A DNA stretch of 64,000 nt, from positions 186,001-250,000 of the forward strand of contig CAVUSI010000002.1 in the NCBI GenBank assembly GCA_963744115.1. Direction: 5' to 3'. A program made the position numbers and the translations under genes. Origin of the DNA: Chersky-267 sp963744115 (GTDB taxonomy: Bacteria; Chloroflexota; Limnocylindria; Limnocylindrales; CSP1-4). This document shows, piece after piece, positions 44,819-51,722 of this stretch (the stretch's first letter is position 1; each line of letters opens with the position of its first letter). The notes under the pieces were generated by a model. The model was not told where the DNA came from. It made no database searches and saw only the letters and a list, made by a program, of their open reading frames with translations.

Positions 44819-45594
44819 GCGCCCAGCCGCGCCGGCGCGGTCGGCTGACCCGGAGTGCCGTGCCGGTCGTGCTCGGCCTGGTCGTCTTCATCGTCGTCTG
44901 GCAGCTGGTCGTGTTCCTCGGCCGCTACCCGGACTACATCCTGCCGGGGCCGTGGACCGTCCTCCAGCGGTTCGCGACCGCCTGGACCGAGGGGACGATG
45001 GCGCCCGAGGTCGCCGCGACGCTCCAGGAGATCGTCCTCGGGTTCGTGTTCGGTGCCGGGATCGGCCTCGCGGCCGGCTACGCGCTGGCCCGGTCGCGGG
45101 TCGTCGGGCTCGTCCTGTCGCCGTACCTGGTGGCGGCCCAGTCGACGCCGATCCTCGCCCTCGCGCCGCTGCTGATCCTGTGGTTCGGCCCGGGCCTGCT
45201 GAGCAAGATCGTGATCTGCTCGCTGATCGTCTTCTTCCCGGTCGCCGTGTCGACCGCGGTCGGGTTCCGATCGGTCGACCCGAGGCTGCTCGAGCTCGGC
45301 CGCAGCCTCCGCGCCACGCCTCGCCAGATCCTGATGACGCTCGAGGTCCCGGCGGCGATGCCGTCGATCATGGGCGGGATCCGGGTCGGGGTCACCCTCG
45401 CCGTCGTCGGGGCGATCGTCGCCGAGTGGGTCAGCCCCGAGTCCGGTCTCGGCGTCCTGATCAACCTGGCCCGGGGCAGCCTGTTCGACATCCCGCTGAT
45501 GTTCGCCGCGCTGCTCATGCTGGCGCTCGTCGGCGTCGGCCTGTACGGCATCGCCGTCCTCGCCGAGCGCTGGCTCGTCGGCGACCGCGGCTGA
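44815..45594 (+). CDS. NitT/TauT-type ABC transporter permease
   Basis: 259 residues, six helices. The binding-protein-dependent permease EAA-type loop is visible in SVDPRLLELGRSLRATPRQILMTLEVPAAMPSIMGGIRVGVTLAVVGAIVAEW. The N-terminal LPGPWTVLQRFATAW is common to SsuC/TauC/ThiX/RibX-like permeases. Its GTG overlaps the ATPase stop by 4 bases (GTGA). The substrate could be riboflavin, a pyrimidine, sulfonate or similar; see the FMN-riboswitch-controlled binding protein downstream. Confidence 0.92.
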   Translation: MSAQPRRRGRLTRSAVPVVLGLVVFIVVWQLVVFLGRYPDYILPGPWTVLQRFATAWTEGTMAPEVAATLQEIVLGFVFGAGIGLAAGYALARSRVVGLVLSPYLVAAQSTPILALAPLLILWFGPGLLSKIVICSLIVFFPVAVSTAVGFRSVDPRLLELGRSLRATPRQILMTLEVPAAMPSIMGGIRVGVTLAVVGAIVAEWVSPESGLGVLINLARGSLFDIPLMFAALLMLALVGVGLYGIAVLAERWLVGDRG

Positions 45595-45608
45595 GGGATC
45601 GCCGCTCG

Positions 45609-45623
45609 GCCGGCGGGGCCGGC
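45609..45623. terminator. Short GC hairpin between convergent genes
   Basis: gccggc (45609-45614) pairs with gccggc (45618-45623) across ggg, 15 bases after the permease stop and 13 bases before the end of the convergent small gene. Small stem, no U-tract. Confidence 0.45.
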
Positions 45624-45635
45624 GGTCCGGAGTCG

Positions 45636-45944
45636 CTAGGGCCCGCCGGGCGGCGTGAGGGGACCGGCACCGTCGAGCTCGAGCCGGGACGACGCTCGGT
45701 CGTCGACCGTGGTCCGGGTGATCCGGGCCACCGCCGCGACGCCCGAGAAGACCCCGATCTCCGTCGTCATCTCCACCGCGAGGGACCGGTCGGACGGGAC
45801 CCGGACATCGGCGGCATCGAGCCTGATGACGACGTCCCAGGAGCGACGACCGCGCAGGTCGCGCCGGATCGACAGGATGCCTGCCGTGATGGGGCAGGCG
45901 CGCTGGTCGATCTTGAGCGAGGTCAGGCGGTACTTGCGCTCCAT
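45636..45944 (-). CDS. Small hypothetical protein
   Basis: 102 residues beginning MERKYRLTSLKIDQRACPITAGILSIRRDLRGRRSWDVVIRLDAADVRVPSDRSLAVEMTTEIGVFSG. It has alternating hydrophobic/polar stretches suggestive of beta-strands and no signal or membrane segment. Not recognised. ATG 45944 has a GAGGG site 6 bases upstream; the frame is open further upstream but without a ribosome site. It lies 28 bases downstream of the VOC gene on the same strand, so probably co-transcribed. Confidence 0.65.
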   Translation of the reverse strand: MERKYRLTSLKIDQRACPITAGILSIRRDLRGRRSWDVVIRLDAADVRVPSDRSLAVEMTTEIGVFSGVAAVARITRTTVDDRASSRLELDGAGPLTPPGGP

Positions 45945-45972
45945 CGGCACCCTCTGTGGCGCGACCGCCGGG

Positions 45973-46356
45973 CTACTTGGCGATCTCCCAGATGTGGCCG
46001 GCCGGATCCATGAAGCAGGCCGTCCGCACACCCCACGGCCGATCGATCGGGCCGTTCAGCAGCTCGACGCCGCGCCGGACCAGCTCCGCGCACATCGCGT
46101 CGACGTCATCCACGTCGATCGTGAACTGGAGGCGTGATCCGGCCTCCCGACTCGCGACCGCGGCGGGTTCGATCAGCTCGACGGCCGCCGTCGCCTTCAG
46201 CAGGTTGACCAGGGTGGCCCCGAACTTGAACACCGCCGAATCGTCATCCTCGAACACGATCGGCAGGTCGAAGACCTCCTGGTAGAAGCGCTTCGTCGTC
46301 GCCAGATCCTCGGCGAACAGCGTGATGGCGCTGATGCCGCTCGGCCATGGACCCAT
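45973..46356 (-). CDS. Glyoxalase/bleomycin-resistance (VOC) superfamily protein
   Basis: 127 residues: ISAITLFAEDLATTKRFYQEVFDLPIVFEDDDSAVFKFGATLVNLLK, then LQFTIDVDDVDAMCAELVRRGVELLNGPIDRPWGVRTACFMDPAGHIWEIAK. These are the two beta-alpha-beta-beta-beta units of a VOC protein, with the typical DPxGHxWE end. It may be a lyase, dioxygenase or drug-binding protein; this cannot be resolved. ATG 46356 has a strong GGGAGGAG site ~5 bases upstream. Its leader begins near a TATACA motif (about 46417-46422, minus strand). Confidence 0.9.
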   Translation of the reverse strand: MGPWPSGISAITLFAEDLATTKRFYQEVFDLPIVFEDDDSAVFKFGATLVNLLKATAAVELIEPAAVASREAGSRLQFTIDVDDVDAMCAELVRRGVELLNGPIDRPWGVRTACFMDPAGHIWEIAK

Positions 46357-46458
46357 TCGCTCCTCCCGTTCCGGACGGACCGCCGACCGGTGTCGTCGGC
46401 CCGTCTCCTCGCGATGTATACAGCCTGCACGCTCGCCGCTGCCGGATGCAACGTCGGC

Positions 46459-46464
46459 TAGGCT
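46459..46464 (+). promoter_or_regulatory. -10 box (TAGGCT) of the unknown-protein/sigma-factor unit
   Basis: TAGGCT ends 7 bases before the ATG at 46472, predicting a leaderless transcript that continues into the sigma-factor gene. It helps choose ATG 46472 although the frame is open to 46322. Confidence 0.6.
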
Positions 46465-46471
46465 GGAGGGC

Positions 46472-47248
46472 ATGGCGCGGGCGGCGGTCCCTGGCACGAC
46501 GGTCGAACGGCTCGCTCGCGAGCTGCTCGGAGGCGCACCGTCGGACCCGCTCGCCGCGGAGCTCGAGGCGTGGCTGGCCGGGTCGCCGCGGTTCCGTACG
46601 TTCGCGGAGGCGAACCGCGCGAAGATCCGGAAGAAGCTGCGCGGTGCGGCGGATGCCGAAGCGAGACGTGACGTGCGGGCGGAGCTACGCGCTGCCCAGC
46701 TGCTCCTGGCGGATCGGCGGATCGAGCTCGAGTTCGAGGCGTACGGGTCGGGCAGGCCCGGACCGGACTTCACGGTCACGTTCCGCGGCGAACGCAGGTT
46801 CAATCTCGAAGTGACGCGGCTTCGTCGGCCGCCGGACGCCCCGGGCGGTGGTCGGCAGCTGCTGGCGAAGCTCCACCAGCTGCCGCCGAGCGTCGCCAAC
46901 ATCGTCCTCATCTCGATCGACGGCGAGCGGGCGGACGCGTTCGACGTGGCCGCCGCGACGCGCGCGCTGCGGGCCCGCGCCGACCGGAAGGACGAGGCGT
47001 TCTTCGTCGACCGAGGCTTCGACGGGACGCGAGGCTTCTACGAGCGATATCTCCGGCTTGGGGCCGTCCTCATCTGGTGTGAGGGCGCGGCCGGCGATGC
47101 CCGGGCGGCCCTCTGGACGAACGGGTCGGCCCGGATCGCGGTTCCCGACGCGAGCCGGCCAGGCGTGCTTGCGATGTCTCGTGGAGGGCTGATCGCAACG
47201 GTCGGCATCACCCGAATCGATACGCTAGCCGCCTCTATAGGGGTGTGA
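46472..47248 (+). CDS. Unknown protein, possibly with a PD-(D/E)xK-nuclease-like core
   Basis: 258 residues, soluble, not recognised. A helical N-terminus (VERLARELLGGAPSDPLAAELEAWLAGSPRFRTFAEANRAKIRKKLRGA) precedes an alpha/beta core: ELRAAQLLLADRRIELEFEAYGSGRPGPDFTVTFRGERRFNLEVTRLRR. The PDF...(10 residues)...FNLEVTR layout (acid after Gly-Pro, then hydrophobic-Glu-Val-x) resembles the PD-(D/E)xK fold core, but the usual Lys of ExK is Thr, so this is a structural suggestion only and activity is doubtful. Its stop overlaps the sigma-factor GTG (GTGA), so the two are translationally coupled. Confidence 0.65.
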   Translation: MARAAVPGTTVERLARELLGGAPSDPLAAELEAWLAGSPRFRTFAEANRAKIRKKLRGAADAEARRDVRAELRAAQLLLADRRIELEFEAYGSGRPGPDFTVTFRGERRFNLEVTRLRRPPDAPGGGRQLLAKLHQLPPSVANIVLISIDGERADAFDVAAATRALRARADRKDEAFFVDRGFDGTRGFYERYLRLGAVLIWCEGAAGDARAALWTNGSARIAVPDASRPGVLAMSRGGLIATVGITRIDTLAASIGV

Positions 47249-47775
47249 CCTCGATCGGCATGACCCTGGACGAACTCGAGATCGAGCGGCCGGCCGGCGA
47301 CCTCGCGACCGACACGCTCATCGATGCGCTCGAGCGCCATCGGCCGCGCCTGCTCGCGATCGCCCGGTCCCTCCGGGCAGGCGACCCCGAGGACCTGGTC
47401 CAGACGACGTTCGAGCTCGCGATCCGGAACGTCGGCGGCCTGCATCGGGCCGAGGCCCTTTGGCCCTGGCTCGTCACGATCCAGGCCCGGGAGGCATTCC
47501 GGCTGCGCCGCCGACTTCGAATGGTCCTCCCCTTCGGGGCGGCCACCGACATCGACGGTGGTGGTGTTTCCGATACGACGCCCGATCTCGCGGCCTCCGC
47601 CGATCTCCGGGACGCGCTCCGAAGGCTTCCGGCCCGGGTTCGCGCGGCCGTCGTCCTTCACTACATGGCGGACCTCTCGGTCACCGAGACCGCGGCCGCA
47701 CTCGGCGTATCCGAGAACACGGTCAAGACCCAGCTCAAGACCGGGTTGCGCAAGCTCAGGGAGTCGATGTCGTGA
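47245..47775 (+). CDS. ECF-type RNA polymerase sigma factor
   Basis: 176 residues. Region 2: ALERHRPRLLAIARSLRAGDPEDLVQTTFELAIRNVGGLHRAEALWPWLVTIQAREAFRLRRRLR, with the acidic DPEDLVQ core-binding/-10 recognition motif. Region 4: ALRRLPARVRAAVVLHYMADLSVTETAAALGVSENTVKTQLKTGLRKLRESM, a helix-turn-helix for -35 recognition. No region 3, as in ECF factors. GTG 47245 overlaps the preceding stop; ATG 47260 is an alternative. It is followed, with a 4-base overlap, by a membrane protein that may be its anti-sigma partner. Confidence 0.92.
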   Translation: MTSIGMTLDELEIERPAGDLATDTLIDALERHRPRLLAIARSLRAGDPEDLVQTTFELAIRNVGGLHRAEALWPWLVTIQAREAFRLRRRLRMVLPFGAATDIDGGGVSDTTPDLAASADLRDALRRLPARVRAAVVLHYMADLSVTETAAALGVSENTVKTQLKTGLRKLRESMS

Positions 47776-49150
47776 CGATGCCCGATGACGACCCGATCGT
47801 CCGACGCCTCAAGGCGCTCCACGAGGCCGAGACGGCGCGCGCCACGGACGACCTGGCGCGCTCGAGCCAACGGCTGTCGTCGCCGACGATCCGCTCGTCG
47901 ATGCCCCGCCTGCTTCCGATCGGGGTCGCGGTCGTCGCCGTGGTCCTTCTGGCGTCGGTGGTCTTCGTCGGCTCCGGCTCGCGGCTCGGTCAGCTCGCGA
48001 GCGCCTCCCCGACCCCGATCGCGTCCGGTCCCGCGTCGGGTGGTCGGCCGTCTCGTCGGGCGGTTCGGTCGTGACGTCGCCGCGGACCGTCGGCCGCACC
48101 ATCGGCCGATCCATCCAGCGCGCCACGACACGCTCAGTCGGTCGAGGGTCACTTCCGCCTCGATTTCGAGCTGCCGAAGACGATCTGGACGGCCGGGGAG
48201 CCGATCGAGGGCCTCGCCACGCTGTCGCTCGATCGACGGCACGAGCGCCGACATCGGGACGTCCGGTGGCGGGCCGTTCGGGTTCGCCTATGTCGATCCC
48301 AACGGGAAGCACGACATCGAACCCGCCTGGACGAGCGACTGCAGGTCGACTCAGCTGAACAGCGACAAGCCGATGACGTCGGGCCTCAGCAAGTCGGGCG
48401 GCTTCTCGGAGGACGATCCGGACGCGGCCTTCTTCCGGGCGTTCCTGAACGGCGATCCGACCGTGCGCCTGCCGCCGGGCGACTGGACGATCACGGCAGT
48501 CGCGCACGTTCGTCGAGGAGGCGGGCTGCACGGGCAAGGACCACCTCATGACGGCGAGCATCCCGATCCACGTTCTGCCCTCCACGGACGGACGGTGGCA
48601 GCCGCCGATGCCCAGCCCCACGCCGGAGGCATCTCCGGTCGCGGACTCGGTCGGCGGGATCTCATTCGAGCGGCCGGTCAGCTGGACGCGGATGCAGCCG
48701 AACGCCTTCAACCCGATCAACGACGGACCGCTCATCTACCTCAGCACGGACCCACTCCTGCCGGAGTGCGCGACTGCCTTGGGGCAACCTCGCAACTCCC
48801 CGGACAGTCAGGGTCGGGCGTGCGATCCCCCGCTCGCTTCGTTGTCGCCGAACGGGGTGCTCGTGACGTGGGAGTCGACCCGGATCCTCGAACCGATCAC
48901 GGACCCGAACCTCGACCCGACGGCCGGTCCCCTCATCACGATCGACGGGATCGATACCGCCCTACACGTCGAATCCCCAGGCACCTGCGCCGCCGTCGGC
49001 GGCGACGAGACCATCACGGCCACGATCCCGATCGGCCAGCCGACGCCGGTGTCGAACCTGGCGGTCGTCGCCTGTCTCCGAGGCCCGGATATCGAGGCCG
49101 CCGAGTCCCAGCTTCGCGCGATGCTCGAGTCCACGACCGTTCGACGGTAG
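47772..49150 (+). pseudogene. Membrane-anchored putative anti-sigma factor with large outer domain, multiple frame changes
   Basis: From GTG 47772 (overlapping the sigma stop) it reads TMPDDDPIVRRLKALHEAETARATDDLARSSQRLSS, then one helix (LLPIGVAVVAVVLLASVVFVG), a layout expected of an ECF anti-sigma factor. The frame closes at 48074, but protein-like sequence continues in other frames: HFRLDFELPKTIWTAGEPIEGLATLSLD, then TSADIGTSGGGPFGFAYVDPNGKHDIEPAWTSDC..., then from ~48500 MTASIPIHVLPSTDGRWQPPMPSPTPEAS...ATIPIGQPTPVSNLAVVACLRGPDIEAAESQLRAMLESTTVRR, ending at 49150. Joined length ~459 residues. The outer domain is not recognised. Indels in the assembly or real decay are both possible. Confidence 0.65.
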
Positions 49151-49210
49151 GCCGTTGAGCGCGCGGACCGGTGATGGACGCCGTCGGGCGGCTGAGTACC
49201 GGTCTCGTGC

Positions 49211-49216
49211 TACGAT
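49211..49216 (+). promoter_or_regulatory. -10 box (TACGAT) of the FMN-riboswitch transcript
   Basis: TACGAT, the same hexamer as at hrcA, ends 6 bases before the first paired base of the riboswitch. The transcript would start essentially at the aptamer's P1 stem. No clear -35. Confidence 0.6.
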
Positions 49217-49222
49217 CGGGCC

Positions 49223-49408
49223 GGCTTTCGGGGCAGGGTGAGAATCCCGACCGGTGGTACGGTCCGGCCGATGCGACAGCGTCGTCGGACGAGCCCACGA
49301 GCGGCCCGGCACGACTGGATCGAGTCGGGTGTCAGCAGATCCGAGGGCGACGGACGCGAGTCCATCGCCCGACCGGAGCCGACGGTAGAGTCCGGATGGA
49401 AGAAGGCC
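49223..49408 (+). ncRNA. FMN riboswitch (RFN element)
   Basis: The conserved core is present: gggcagggtgagaatcccga (49231-49250) followed by ccggtggt, and at the 3' side cccgaccgga, then gacggtagagtccggatgga (49381-49400) and agaagg. P1 forms between ggctttc (49223-49229) and gaaggcc (49402-49408), with one G-U pair. RFN elements sense FMN and repress riboflavin synthesis or uptake genes. No riboflavin biosynthesis gene is in the window; the controlled gene is the binding protein at 49488. Whether it acts by termination or by hiding the ribosome site could not be settled. This element fills most of the 337-base gap. Confidence 0.95.
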
Positions 49409-49487
49409 TGGACCGCGTGCGGACGTGCGCGAGCTCCATCTTCGGGCGCCCCGTGGCCGATGGCTGACATCCGGCGTGGAGGAACCC

Positions 49488-50612
49488 GTGGACCCGCTCT
49501 CGACCCGCCCCACCAATCGGCCGCTCCTGGCGGTCGCCGTCGTCGTCGGGCTGCTGGCTGCCGCGTGTTCGTCCGGAGGCGCCTCGCCGTCGGTCGGCGT
49601 CGCCTCATCGTCGGCGGGAGCGAGCCCGGCGACCGTCAGCGCGCCGCCTGCCGCGACCGCCTCCCCGCCGGCCTCGGCGTCCACGACCGCCACGCCGACC
49701 AAGCTGACGATCGGCCTCGGCTACATCCCCAACGTCCAATTCGCCCAGTTCTACCTCGCCGACCAGGCGGGATACTACCGTGACGCCGGGCTCGACGTGA
49801 CCTTCCAGAACGGCAACGACCCGGTGTTGATCACGCTCGCGGCGGCCGGCCAGGTCGACGTCGCGATCGCCGACGGCACGAGCGTCATCCCCGCGGTCAG
49901 CCACGGCATCCCGGTCCGCTACCTGGCGACGATCTACGCCAAGTTCCCCAATGTGGTCTTCGCCAAGGCGTCGAGCGGGATCAAGACCGCGGCCGACCTG
50001 AAGGGCAAGACGATCGGGACGCCGGGCAAGTACGGCTCGGGCTGGATCATGCTCCAGGCGCTCCTGTCATCGGCGGGGCTCACCCCGGCCGACACGAAGA
50101 TCAGCCTCTATCCGGACTACGGCCAGCTGGTCGGCGTCGAGCAGGATAAGGTCGACGCGGCGACCGGCTTCTCCAACAACGAGCCGATCCAGCTCGCCCG
50201 GACCGGCGTCCCGCCGGTCGTCCTGACCGTCGACGACATCGTCCCGCTCCAGGGCAACGGGCTGATCGCCGGGACCAAGACACTCGGGACGAAGAAGGAC
50301 GCGATCGCGGCCTTCATCGCGGCCACCCTCCGGGCGATGGACGACATCACCGCCGACCCCCAGAAGGGACTCGATGCCGCGATCACGGTGGTCCCCGAGA
50401 TCGCCAACGACAAGGACGCCCAGATGGCCGTGCTCCAGGCGACCATCGACGGCTGGCACGACAGCCTGACGGCCACCCAGGGCCTCGGCGCGATCGACCG
50501 CGACGGGTGGGCGAAGTCGATCGACTTCATCGCCGGCCTTCCGGGTGGACTCGTGCCGAACCCGGTGACGGTCGACGGGATCGTCGACGCCAGCCTCCTG
50601 CCGCTGCGGTAG
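49488..50612 (+). CDS. NMT1/ThiY-like ABC substrate-binding lipoprotein, probable riboflavin-uptake component (RibY-like)
   Basis: 374 residues. Signal peptide with lipobox LLAAACSSGG, a ~60-residue Ser/Ala/Pro linker, then an NMT1-type periplasmic-binding fold: KLTIGLGYIPNVQFAQFYLADQAGYYRDAGLDVTFQNGNDPVLITLAAAGQVDVAIADGTSVIPAVSHGIPVRYLATIYAKFPNVVFAKASSGIKTAADLKGKTIGTPGKYGSG. An FMN riboswitch directly upstream argues for a flavin or flavin-precursor ligand; RibY proteins of RibXY systems are described as ThiY-like binding proteins. GTG 49488 has GGAGGAA upstream (5 bases from GGAGG). No permease is adjacent; an orphan ATPase-permease pair lies at 43985-45594. Confidence 0.85.
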   Translation: MDPLSTRPTNRPLLAVAVVVGLLAAACSSGGASPSVGVASSSAGASPATVSAPPAATASPPASASTTATPTKLTIGLGYIPNVQFAQFYLADQAGYYRDAGLDVTFQNGNDPVLITLAAAGQVDVAIADGTSVIPAVSHGIPVRYLATIYAKFPNVVFAKASSGIKTAADLKGKTIGTPGKYGSGWIMLQALLSSAGLTPADTKISLYPDYGQLVGVEQDKVDAATGFSNNEPIQLARTGVPPVVLTVDDIVPLQGNGLIAGTKTLGTKKDAIAAFIAATLRAMDDITADPQKGLDAAITVVPEIANDKDAQMAVLQATIDGWHDSLTATQGLGAIDRDGWAKSIDFIAGLPGGLVPNPVTVDGIVDASLLPLR

Positions 50613-50627
50613 ACCATGGGCGGTCCC

Positions 50628-50633
50628 TAGAAT
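50628..50633 (+). promoter_or_regulatory. -10 box (TAGAAT) of the GDP-mannose module
   Basis: TAGAAT ends 7 bases before the GTG at 50641. The in-frame ATG at 50632 lies inside the -10 box and would not be transcribed, so GTG 50641 is the start and the mRNA is leaderless. Confidence 0.65.
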
Positions 50634-50640
50634 GAGCGCG

Positions 50641-51720
50641 GTGTACGCCGTCATCATGGCCGGCGGCGGCGGGACCCGACTGTGGCCGCTGTCGACCCCG
50701 GAGCGCCCGAAGCCGTTCCTGCCGCTGTTCCCCGGCGAGGCGCGGCACCAGACCCTGTTCCAGAAGACGATCGCCCGGATCGTCGGGCCTGACCTCGACC
50801 TCGACGACATCACGGTCGTCGCCTCTGGCGCCTCTGCCGAGCTGGCACGGGGCCAGGTCCCCGGCGTACGCATCCTCGAGGAGCCACAGGGTCGCAACAC
50901 GGCCGCGGCGATCGCCTTCGCAGCGGTCGCCGTCGACCGCCCCGACGACGACGTCATGATCGTGCTGCCGGCCGACCACCTGATCGCCGCCGAGGACGTC
51001 TTCCGGGGCGTGCTCGCCGGTGCGGCCGGGCTGGCGGCACGCGGTGCGACGGACCGGTTCGGGATCGCCGACCCGCTGGTCACGCTCGGGATCGAGGTCG
51101 ACCGACCGGCGACCGAATACGGCTACCTTCTGCCGAACCTCGAGCGCGGGGCTGACGTCGGCGGGATCCGGGCGTACCCGCTCAGGGCCTTCGAGGAGAA
51201 GCCGGATCCGGCCCGGGCGGCCGAGCTCGGCCGGGCCCCGGGTGTCGCCTGGAACGCCGGCATGTTCCTGTGGCGGCGGGGCGCGATCCTGGCCGCCTTC
51301 CGCGACTTCGCTCCGGACGTCTTCGACCCGATCGCCGATGGTTGGGCGGAAGGGCGGCTCGCCGACGGGTACGCCACCGCCCGGGCCGTCTCGATCGACT
51401 ACGCCGTGATGGAGCCGGCCGCCGCGGCAGACCGGGTGGTGATGGCGTCGATGGAGGTCGGCTGGAGCGATCTGGGGAGCTGGACGGTGCTCCTCGCCGC
51501 GCTCGACGGGGTCGGGGTCGGCCGCGTCGTCCAGCCAGGCGAGACGGCCGAGGCCGGCCCGGACGACCTCGTCGTCGAGCGGCTCGACGGTCGGCTCGTC
51601 CTGACCGACGGTCCCCGCGGTATCCTCGCCCGGACGCCGGTCGCCCTGCTCGCTGGCGCTCGTCCCGCGCGCGACATCGTGGTCCAGCTGCTCGACAGGG
51701 CCGCTCGACAGGAGGCCTGA
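50641..51720 (+). CDS. manC: Mannose-1-phosphate guanylyltransferase
   Basis: 359 residues, the short form without a fused isomerase domain. It makes GDP-mannose from mannose-1-phosphate and GTP. Signatures: YAVIMAGGGGTRLWPLSTPERPKPFLPLF (nucleotide-binding, catalytic Arg/Lys), EPQGRNTAAAIAFAA, VLPADHLI, FEEKPDPARA, NAGMFLWR and VGWSDLGSW. First gene of a module with a phosphohexomutase and a cupin-type mannose-6-phosphate isomerase-like protein, which together supply GDP-mannose for glycans. Confidence 0.95.
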   Translation: MYAVIMAGGGGTRLWPLSTPERPKPFLPLFPGEARHQTLFQKTIARIVGPDLDLDDITVVASGASAELARGQVPGVRILEEPQGRNTAAAIAFAAVAVDRPDDDVMIVLPADHLIAAEDVFRGVLAGAAGLAARGATDRFGIADPLVTLGIEVDRPATEYGYLLPNLERGADVGGIRAYPLRAFEEKPDPARAAELGRAPGVAWNAGMFLWRRGAILAAFRDFAPDVFDPIADGWAEGRLADGYATARAVSIDYAVMEPAAAADRVVMASMEVGWSDLGSWTVLLAALDGVGVGRVVQPGETAEAGPDDLVVERLDGRLVLTDGPRGILARTPVALLAGARPARDIVVQLLDRAARQEA

Positions 51721-51722
51721 TC

